A DNA stretch of 13,570 nt from Trebonia sp. (lineage in GTDB: Bacteria; Actinomycetota; Actinomycetes; Streptosporangiales; Streptosporangiaceae): positions 1 to 13,570 of the forward strand of contig JASHPP010000115.1 of assembly GCA_030038035.1 (NCBI GenBank), written 5' to 3'. The translations under genes were made by a program, and so were the position numbers. Below are positions 6,466 through 11,692 of this stretch, piece by piece; the stretch's first letter is position 1, and every line of letters begins with the position of its first letter. The notes under the pieces were generated by a model. That model was not told where the DNA came from, searched no databases, and saw only the letters and a list, made by a program, of their open reading frames with translations.

Positions 6466-7619
6466 AGGGACAGCACCTCCGTCAGCGCCGCCTTGAACGC
6501 GGCGGTCTCCGCCGGCGTCCCCACCGTAACCCGCAGCCAGCCCTGCGGACCGGTGTTCCTGATCAGCACGCCCCGGTCGAGCAGGCCCTGCCAGACCCGG
6601 TCCCTGTCGCCGAACACCCCGAACAGCGCGAAGTTCGCGTCGCTGTCGGCGACCGCCAGCCCGTGCCCGCGCAGCCAGCCGACGAGTTCGTCGCGGCCGC
6701 GGCGCAGCGCCTCGACGGTGGCGAGTGGCTCTTGCCTGTGCGCGATGGCGGCGCGGGCGACCGCCTGGGTGACCGTGGACAGATGGTAGGGCAGCCGGAC
6801 GGTGAGCAGCACCTCGATGACGGCGGGGTCGGCCGCCAGGTAGCCGAGGCGGGTGCCCGCCGCGGCGAACGCCTTGGACATCGTGCGGGTGACGACAAGG
6901 CGCGGCCGTCCCGGCAGCAGGGTCAGCGCGCTCGGCGTGCCGTCGCGGCTGAACTCCGCGTACGCCTCGTCGACCACGACGATCCCTGGAGCGGCGGCGT
7001 AGACCGCCGCGATGAGCTCGAGCGGGACGGAGGTGCCGGTTGGGTTGTTCGGCGAGGTGACGAAGACGACGTCCGGCCGCGCCGCGCGCACCTGCCCGGG
7101 GGCGGTGGACAGGCCGTAATCGGGGTCGCGGGTGCCGGCGAGCCACTGCGTGCAGGTGACCCTGGCGATCAGCGGGTGCATCGAGTAGGACGGCTCGAAG
7201 CCGAGCGCGGTGCGGTGCGGCCCGCCGAACGCCTGCAGGAGCTGCTGGATGATCTCGTTCGAGCCGTTGGCGGCCCACACCTGCCGGGCGGTGAGGTCGT
7301 GGCCCAGGTAGTCGGCGAGGTCCTTGCGCAGGTCCAGCGCGTCGCGGTCGGGATAGCGGTTGAGCGTGCCCGCGACCGCGGCGACCGCGGCGGCGACCGC
7401 GTCGCGCAGCGTCTGGCTTGGCGGGTAAGGGTTCTCGTTGGTGTTCAGCCGGACGGGCACGTCAAGCTGCGGGGCACCGTAGGGGTGCAGGTCCTTCAGA
7501 TCATCCCGAACGGGCAGTGCCGCTGTGCTGGCCCGGGGGGACGACCCCCCGGACCCCCCGGCTGCGCCTTGACGGCGCACTTGCCTCCGGGGTGTCTGCG
7601 ACTGCGGAACTTCAGTCAC
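6462..7619 (-). CDS. hisC: Histidinol-phosphate aminotransferase with an inserted N-terminal segment
   Basis: This 385-residue fold-type I PLP aminotransferase converts imidazole acetol phosphate and glutamate to histidinol phosphate. The PLP lysine is Lys249 in [16 protein letters not shown] (246-261). Other active-site motifs are [10 protein letters not shown] (58-67), NNPTG (191-195), DEAYAEF (217-223) and WLRVTVGT (361-368, Arg363 binding the substrate carboxylate). The family start is normally close to the LPVRDDL block, here at 35-41. Residues 6-33 are extra Arg/Gly/Ser-rich sequence encoded by a palindromic element (7533-7593). The GTG at 7619 overlaps the hisD end by 8 bp. The only other in-frame candidate I see before the conserved core is a GTG at 7580, also before the hairpin, so the element must be translated. 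The 3' end overlaps hisB. Confidence 0.95.
   Translation of the reverse strand: MTEVPQSQTPRRQVRRQGAAGGSGGSSPRASTAALPVRDDLKDLHPYGAPQLDVPVRLNTNENPYPPSQTLRDAVAAAVAAVAGTLNRYPDRDALDLRKDLADYLGHDLTARQVWAANGSNEIIQQLLQAFGGPHRTALGFEPSYSMHPLIARVTCTQWLAGTRDPDYGLSTAPGQVRAARPDVVFVTSPNNPTGTSVPLELIAAVYAAAPGIVVVDEAYAEFSRDGTPSALTLLPGRPRLVVTRTMSKAFAAAGTRLGYLAADPAVIEVLLTVRLPYHLSTVTQAVARAAIAHRQEPLATVEALRRGRDELVGWLRGHGLAVADSDANFALFGVFGDRDRVWQGLLDRGVLIRNTGPQGWLRVTVGTPAETAAFKAALTEVLSL
7533..7593. repeat. REP-like palindromic element inside the hisC 5' coding region
   Basis: Two adjacent hairpins are seen. One has 8-bp arms CCGGGGGG (7533-7540) and CCCCCCGG (7545-7552) around ACGA. The other has 6-bp arms TGCGCC (7563-7568) and GGCGCA (7574-7579) around TTGAC. 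ACCCCCCGG (7553-7561) can also partly pair with CCGGGGT (about 7587-7593). From memory, similar C-run palindromes are scattered through actinomycete genomes. The hisC frame stays open through it. Confidence 0.7.
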
Positions 7620-8964
7620 TGCTTCCCCCGGTGCTGGGCACGCGGACGCGGACCGCTGCTACGTGGGCGGCCAGGTCCTCGGCGCCGCCGAGGGCGTCGA
7701 CCTGGGGCGCGGCCGCGGCGAGGGAGTCACGGTCGCACTCGATCACGTTGACGACCTTCAGGTACGGGTAGACCGACAGGCCGCTGGTGTGCCGCGCGGT
7801 GCCGCCGGTGGGGAGCACGTGGTTGGACCCGGCCAGGTAGTCCCCGAGCGACACAGGCGAGTACGGGCCCACGAAGATCGCGCCCGCGCTGCGGACTTTC
7901 GCGGCGACCTTGGCGGCGTCCCGCGTCTGCACCTCCAGGTGCTCGGGCGCCCAGGCGTCGGCGACCGCGAGCGCGGCCTCGATGCCGTCGACCAGGACGT
8001 AGCCGGCCTGGCCGCGCAGCGCGGCCTGGACCCGCGCGCGGTGCTTCGTGGCCGGGATCTGGCGTGCCAGCTCGTCGTCGACCCGCGCGGGCAGGCCCGG
8101 GTCGGTGGTGATCAGCAGGCAGGCGGCGAGCTCGTCGTGTTCGGCTTGTCCGATCAGGTCGGCGGCGACGAAGACGGGGTCGGCGGTGTGGTCGGCGATG
8201 ACGGCGATCTCGGTGGGCCCGTTCTCGCCGTCGGTGCCGACCCGGCCCTGCAGGACGCGCTTGGCGGCGGCGACGTAGACGTTGCCAGGGCCGGTGATCA
8301 CGTCGGCGGGCGCGCACTCGGCGGTGCCGTAGGCGAACATGGCAAGCGCCTGCGCGCCGCCGACGGCATGCACCTCCGTGACGCCGAGCAGCGCGCACGC
8401 GGCGAGCACCGCGGGGTGCGGCAGCCCGCCGAACTCCCGCTGCGGCGGGCTCGCCACCGCGATCGAGTCGACGCCCGCGGCCTGGGCGGGCACCACGTTC
8501 ATCACCACCGACGACGGGTAGGCGACCAGCCCGCCGGGCACGTAGACGCCCGCCCGCCGCACAGGGACGAACCGGGTGGACACGGACAGGCCAGGCGCCG
8601 GCGCGGTGTCCGCGCGATGCGGCAGCTGCGCCTCGTGCACCACGCGGGCCCGGCGGGCCGCCTCGGTCAGCGCGTCGCGCACCGCCGGGTCCAGGGTCGC
8701 CAGCGCGTGCGCAAGCGCCTGCGGCGGCACCCTCGTGCGGTCAAGGTCGACGCCGTCGAAGCGGGCGGTGTACTCGCGGATCGCCGCGCCGCCCCGGACA
8801 CGGACGTCCTCGCACACCGGACGGACCAGCTCGACCGCGTGCGCCACGTCGAGGGCGGCGCGCGGCAGCATGCCCTCAAGCGCCGGCCGCGTCAGTCCGG
8901 CCGCGTCGCGGCCGCGCAGGTCGAGCATAGTGGTCACGGGGCTGTTCCCGATGTCCGAAGTCAC
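7612..8964 (-). CDS. hisD: Histidinol dehydrogenase
   Basis: This 450-residue Zn-dependent, NAD-linked enzyme carries out the last two oxidations, histidinol to histidine. Expected zinc ligands Gln273 and His276 (GQAEHDELA, 272-280), Asp375 ([11 protein letters not shown], 372-382) and His434 are present. So is the catalytic pair Glu341-His342 (WAPEHLE, 338-344). Each sits a constant 14-15 positions beyond the E. coli numbering. ITGPGNVYV (223-231) and GENGPTEI (246-253) are also typical. It is the first gene of the seven-gene operon. The GTG at 8964 is chosen because TAGACT lies 6 nt upstream, implying a leaderless mRNA. An internal ATG at 8928 would also fit the family N-terminus, so the first 12 residues are less certain. 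The 3' end overlaps hisC by 8 bp. Confidence 0.97.
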   Translation of the reverse strand: MTSDIGNSPVTTMLDLRGRDAAGLTRPALEGMLPRAALDVAHAVELVRPVCEDVRVRGGAAIREYTARFDGVDLDRTRVPPQALAHALATLDPAVRDALTEAARRARVVHEAQLPHRADTAPAPGLSVSTRFVPVRRAGVYVPGGLVAYPSSVVMNVVPAQAAGVDSIAVASPPQREFGGLPHPAVLAACALLGVTEVHAVGGAQALAMFAYGTAECAPADVITGPGNVYVAAAKRVLQGRVGTDGENGPTEIAVIADHTADPVFVAADLIGQAEHDELAACLLITTDPGLPARVDDELARQIPATKHRARVQAALRGQAGYVLVDGIEAALAVADAWAPEHLEVQTRDAAKVAAKVRSAGAIFVGPYSPVSLGDYLAGSNHVLPTGGTARHTSGLSVYPYLKVVNVIECDRDSLAAAAPQVDALGGAEDLAAHVAAVRVRVPSTGGSSD

Positions 8965-8970
8965 GGGCCC

Positions 8971-8976
8971 AGTCTA
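8971..8976 (-). promoter_or_regulatory. -10 box of the his operon promoter
   Basis: TAGACT (TANNNT type) ends 6 nt before the hisD GTG. Transcription would then start at or next to the start codon, giving a leaderless message. No good -35 hexamer is visible at 16-19 bp upstream. No his leader peptide or T-box is seen in the 94-bp gap, so classical attenuation is unlikely. Confidence 0.5.
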
Positions 8977-9027
8977 CGGAGGGCGCCTGGCGGGCCGCTG
9001 ATCCGTCCGCATGCTGGACATCCGCCG

Positions 9028-9058
9028 CGGGGCCCGCGGGGCCCGGGGGCCCCGGGGG
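9028..9058 (-). terminator. Extreme GC repeat block, possible terminator
   Basis: Three 9-bp units lie in tandem (CGGGGCCCG, CGGGGCCCG, GGGGCCCCG), followed by GGGG. The block directly abuts the TAA of the upstream membrane protein gene. On the minus strand it can fold as GGGGCC-CCCG-GGCCCC, but there is no T tract. It may separate that gene from the his operon. Confidence 0.4.
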
Positions 9059-9652
9059 TTACTCGGGTGGCTGCGCGTACCCGGGCAGCGGCTCGGGCGG
9101 GCTGTCCTGGTGGCGGGTTCCCCACTCGGCGACCACGATGACGATCGCGGTGAACATCGGCCAGAAGGCGAGCGCGCTCTTGGCGCCGAGCGTGAGCGAG
9201 GCCGGGAACAGCGTGCCGTCGGCGCTGAACGCCAGCTGGTGGTTGTAGCCCGACAGGCCGATCTGCCCGCCGAGCCAGAGCATGACCAAAGCGCCAGCCA
9301 CCGCGCCGAGGATGAGCCCGGCCGCGGCGGCGGCCCGGGCGCCCGAGCCGGCTCGCGCCATGAGGAACCGGTAGCCGACCACGCCGGTGATCAGCCCGGC
9401 GACCGCGGCGATCACGCAGAACAGGGCGTCGGCGCCGATGAACGCCGATGTCTCCTCGTTGACCAGCTCCGCCGTCCCTGTGGCGATTTCCTGGAGCACG
9501 GCCCGCGGGGCGGCCTCTCCCCAGATCAGCCCGGCGACCAGCCCGAGCGCCGAGCTGCCCGCGACCGCCAGCGCGAAGCCGGCGATGGCCCTGAAGGCCG
9601 CCGGGCGCCTGCCGTGCCGGCCGGGCTGCACTGGAACACCCATCCGCGTCAT
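9059..9652 (-). CDS. Four-helix membrane protein, DUF2567-like
   Basis: This 197-residue integral membrane protein has hydrophobic segments at about 22-45, 75-98, 107-129 and 155-176. The layout matches what I know of DUF2567, an actinobacterial family of unknown function. GLIWGEAAPRAV (41-52) follows the first helix. An extracytoplasmic stretch with NEETSAFIGADALF (65-78) leads into the second, and FPASLTLGAKSALAFWPMF (149-167) precedes and enters the fourth. The C-terminus is a Pro-rich cytoplasmic tail. The ATG at 9652 has GAGGTGG at 9654-9660; a second in-frame ATG at 9643 is possible. A much longer frame upstream crosses the divergent gene and is not real. It reads in the same direction as hisD, 94 bp ahead, but a GC-rich hairpin block and a separate hisD promoter suggest separate transcription. 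Confidence 0.75.
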   Translation of the reverse strand: MTRMGVPVQPGRHGRRPAAFRAIAGFALAVAGSSALGLVAGLIWGEAAPRAVLQEIATGTAELVNEETSAFIGADALFCVIAAVAGLITGVVGYRFLMARAGSGARAAAAAGLILGAVAGALVMLWLGGQIGLSGYNHQLAFSADGTLFPASLTLGAKSALAFWPMFTAIVIVVAEWGTRHQDSPPEPLPGYAQPPE

Positions 9653-9672
9653 TCCACCTCGCTTCCCGCAAG

Positions 9673-9678
9673 ATCGTA
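9673..9678 (-). promoter_or_regulatory. -10 candidate for the DUF2567-like gene
   Basis: TACGAT on the minus strand lies 20 bp upstream of the ATG, with the ribosome binding site between. It is the same hexamer as the box before the TIGR03085 gene. No -35 is recognisable. Confidence 0.35.
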
Positions 9679-9692
9679 TGCGCCGCGGCGCA
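9679..9692. promoter_or_regulatory. 14-bp perfect palindrome in the divergent promoter region, possible operator
   Basis: TGCGCCGCGGCGCA equals its own reverse complement. It directly abuts the TACGAT box of the DUF2567-like gene, that is, it lies in its -10/-35 spacer, and is 70 bp upstream of the opposite gene. This is a good position for a dimeric repressor, but G/C palindromes are frequent in such genomes. Confidence 0.35.
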
Positions 9693-9761
9693 GTGCACGC
9701 GGTTTGGATGGCGATATCACGGGCAGGGGACGGGCGCCATGCCGTTGCCCTGGAGGTGAGC

Positions 9762-10403
9762 ATGCCCGTTGGCGCCATCATCGGCCTAGTGGTCGCTTTC
9801 ATCCTCGTCGCGGTCGCGGTCACCCTCGTGGCAGCGCTGGTGGTCCGCGTGCTGGCGCTGCGACACCAGTTCGGACCCGAGTACGACCGGCTGGTCCGCG
9901 AGGCCGGCCCGCGGCGCGCGCACGCCGAGCTCACTGAGCGGCGCCGCCGGGTCGACCGGCTGGGGATCCGCCCGCTTACCGCTGCGCAGCGCGCACGGTA
10001 TGCCGGGGAGTGGGTCTCGGCGCAGGAACGGTTCGTGGACAGCCCGGCGCAGGCGACCGGGGCCGCGGCGGCACTGGTCAGCGCGGTCGCGGCGGAGCGC
10101 GGTTATCCGGCGGTGGACCAGGCGCAGCTGCTGACCGACCTGTCGGTGCACCACGCCCGCCGGCTCGAGGGGTACCGGCGGGCGCGGCAGACGTCCGAGC
10201 GGGGCGGCCGGGCGCCGACCGAGGAGCTCAGGCAGGCGCTGCTCGCTTACCGGGCGCTGTTCCGCGAACTGCTCGGTCCGGCCCCGGCCCCGGCGGACGG
10301 CGCTACCCGGGCGGTCATCCCGGGTAGCGCGGCCGCGGCGGAACGGGGGACGGCGACCCAGGGGGCGGCCGCCCCGGCGGCCCGGGGAGCGGGGAGGGAG
10401 TGA
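9762..10403 (+). CDS. Membrane-anchored protein of unknown function, first of a related pair
   Basis: This is a 213-residue protein with no family name I can give. One N-terminal hydrophobic helix (about 4-32) is followed by HQFGPEYDRLVREAG (35-49) and a basic, helical, probably coiled-coil region (51-70). Then comes a motif block GEWVSAQERFVDSPAQA (82-98) with AAALVSAVAAERGYP (102-116). A second block, PTEELRQALLAYRALFRELLGP (152-173), precedes an Ala/Gly/Thr-rich disordered tail. With the basic side after the helix, the body probably faces the cytoplasm. The ATG at 9762 has a near-ideal GGAGGTGA at 9752-9759. From memory, proteins with a single N-terminal helix and an RFVDxP/RGYP pattern are widespread in actinobacteria. 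The stop overlaps the start of the next gene (GTGA), so the two are probably translated together. Confidence 0.8.
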   Translation: MPVGAIIGLVVAFILVAVAVTLVAALVVRVLALRHQFGPEYDRLVREAGPRRAHAELTERRRRVDRLGIRPLTAAQRARYAGEWVSAQERFVDSPAQATGAAAALVSAVAAERGYPAVDQAQLLTDLSVHHARRLEGYRRARQTSERGGRAPTEELRQALLAYRALFRELLGPAPAPADGATRAVIPGSAAAAERGTATQGAAAPAARGAGRE

Positions 10404-10780
10404 GCCAAGTGAGCCTGGAGATCAGCCAGCCGCCGCCCGGCGACCCCGGCGCCGCAGGCCCGGCAGCGGACACAGGCCCGGCAGGGCCTCGGGCCGACGG
10501 CGCGGACGGCCCCCTGCTCGCCGATGCCGCCGCCCTGCGTGCCACCTGGCAGCGCCTGCAGACCGGTTTCGTTGACGACCCGCGCGCGGCCGTGACGGAC
10601 GCCGCCGCCTTCGTCGAGCACACGGCGCAGGCGCTCGCCGGCGCGCTGCGGCAGCGGCAAAAGCGGCTGCGCGAGATGTGGGACGACGGCGCGGACCGCG
10701 CCGACGCCACGGACACCGAGCAGCTGCGGCTCGTGATGCAGCGCTACCGGGCGCTGTTCAACCAGATCTGCCGGCCCTGA
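10400..10780 (+). CDS. Soluble protein of unknown function, second of a related pair
   Basis: This 126-residue protein has no signal or membrane segment. A Pro/Ala/Gly-rich, probably disordered N-terminus (1-40) precedes a helical body. It shares two blocks with the upstream protein. TWQRLQTGFVDDPRAAVTDA (49-68) corresponds to EWVSAQERFVDSPAQATGAA there. DTEQLRLVMQRYRALFNQICRP (105-126) corresponds to PTEELRQALLAYRALFRELLGP. Between them a charged segment, RQRQKRLREMWDD (84-96), is probably a helix or short coiled coil. The GTG at 10400 overlaps the preceding stop; a second GTG at 10409 is a possible alternative. The shared blocks and the coupling suggest the two proteins work together, perhaps one recruiting the other to the membrane. 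This is inference. It ends 3 bp from the stop of the opposing methyltransferase gene. Confidence 0.8.
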   Translation: MSQVSLEISQPPPGDPGAAGPAADTGPAGPRADGADGPLLADAAALRATWQRLQTGFVDDPRAAVTDAAAFVEHTAQALAGALRQRQKRLREMWDDGADRADATDTEQLRLVMQRYRALFNQICRP

Positions 10781-10783
10781 CGC

Positions 10784-11608
10784 TCAGGCGGCAGCCGGGG
10801 ACGCGGGCGCCGCGGCCTTGCGGGCGACGCCGACCCAGCCGGGCAGCGGCGTGGTGTCGGCGCCCGGATCGGGACGCCACTGCGTCGTGGGCACCACGCC
10901 CGGCTCGAGCAGTTCCAGGCCGTCGAAGAACGGCACGACCCGCTCGTACGGCCGGAACGTGACAGGAACGGGCAGCGCCTTGTTCATCATCGCGGCGCCT
11001 TCGGCCATGGCGCCCGCGTGAATGTCGGAGGCCGGATGGGAGATCGCCAGGTAGCTCCCCGGCGGGACCGCCGCCATCAGGTCGGCGACGACGCGATAGG
11101 GATCATCGGCGTCCGGGATGCAGTGCAGCAGCCCGACCAGCATGACGGCGACCGGCCGGCCGAAGTCCAGGGTGTCCGCCGCCCCGGCCAGGATCGTCGC
11201 GGTGTCCCGCGCGTCGGCGTCGACGTAGTCGGTCGGCCCGGTGACGGACGTCAGCAGCGCGCGGGCATGCGCGAGCACCATCGGGTCGTTGTCCACGTAC
11301 ACGACGCGGCAGGCCGGATCGATCGACTGGGCCACTTCGTGCGTGTTGTTCGCGGTCGGGATCCCGGTGCCGATGTCGAGAAACTGCCTGATCCCAGCGT
11401 CCCCGGCGAGAAAGCGGACCGCCCGTCGCAGGAACGCCCGGTTGCTGCGCACCCCGACGACCGCCATGGGGTCCGCCTGGACGAATCGCTCAGCGAGCTC
11501 CCTGTCAACGGCGAAGTTGTCCTTTCCGCCTAGCCAGTAGTCGTAGACGCGGGCGATCGTCGGCACGTTGGGGTTGATGTGAGACCACATTCGGTCGTCA
11601 GCAGTCAC
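10784..11608 (-). CDS. SAM-dependent methyltransferase, DUF574 (Methyltransf_19) family
   Basis: This 274-residue protein has the hallmarks of the DUF574/Methyltransf_19 family, which is abundant in actinomycetes. They are the N-terminal PTIARVYDYWLGGKDNFAVDR (16-36), the SAM-binding glycine motif FLDIGTGIPTANNTHEVAQ (76-94), VVYVDNDPMVLAHARALL (102-119) with the acidic ribose-binding residue, and YVDADARD (128-135). LLHCIPDADDP (160-170) and YLAISHPASD (186-195) are further family-typical blocks. The C-terminus ends in an Ala/Pro tail. Substrates of the family are not established; some members sit in natural-product clusters, but nothing here indicates one. The GTG at 11608 is preceded by TATCGT (11622-11617) and no Shine-Dalgarno, so the message is probably leaderless. 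An internal ATG at 11590 is the alternative. Confidence 0.92.
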   Translation of the reverse strand: MTADDRMWSHINPNVPTIARVYDYWLGGKDNFAVDRELAERFVQADPMAVVGVRSNRAFLRRAVRFLAGDAGIRQFLDIGTGIPTANNTHEVAQSIDPACRVVYVDNDPMVLAHARALLTSVTGPTDYVDADARDTATILAGAADTLDFGRPVAVMLVGLLHCIPDADDPYRVVADLMAAVPPGSYLAISHPASDIHAGAMAEGAAMMNKALPVPVTFRPYERVVPFFDGLELLEPGVVPTTQWRPDPGADTTPLPGWVGVARKAAAPASPAAA

Positions 11609-11616
11609 AGTGGGGG

Positions 11617-11622
11617 ACGATA
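11617..11622 (-). promoter_or_regulatory. -10 candidate for the DUF574 methyltransferase gene
   Basis: TATCGT lies 8 nt upstream of the GTG start, in keeping with a leaderless or almost leaderless transcript. No -35 is seen. The rest of the 84-bp gap to dnaE (11609-11692) holds no other feature I can support. Confidence 0.4.
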
Positions 11623-11692
11623 CACCACAAGCGGAGCGGCGGCGGTGGCGGCAGGCGCCACGCGTCCGTTCGGGATAATCGGTCTTGATCTT

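Noticed and set aside
7370..7402. Repeated GCGACCGCGG units in hisC
   Set aside because: They encode an Ala/Val-rich helix of the enzyme, so they are ordinary low-complexity coding sequence.
8965..9058. Search for a His-rich leader peptide or T-box before hisD
   Set aside because: No short ORF with a histidine run and no T-box-like structure is seen in the 94-bp gap.
7663..9141. 492-codon plus-strand frame opposite hisD
   Set aside because: It mirrors hisD, lacks a ribosome binding site and recognisable motifs, and has the repetitive Gly/Arg/Val composition of a high-GC antisense shadow.
9387..9761. Upstream extension of the membrane-anchored gene at 9762
   Set aside because: It runs through the opposite DUF2567-like gene and the divergent promoter region; the strong GGAGGTGA at 9752-9759 fixes the start at 9762.
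10784..11608. DUF574 methyltransferase as sign of a natural-product cluster
   Set aside because: No biosynthetic core gene is present; its neighbours are dnaE and small unknown genes, and the family is common throughout actinomycete chromosomes.
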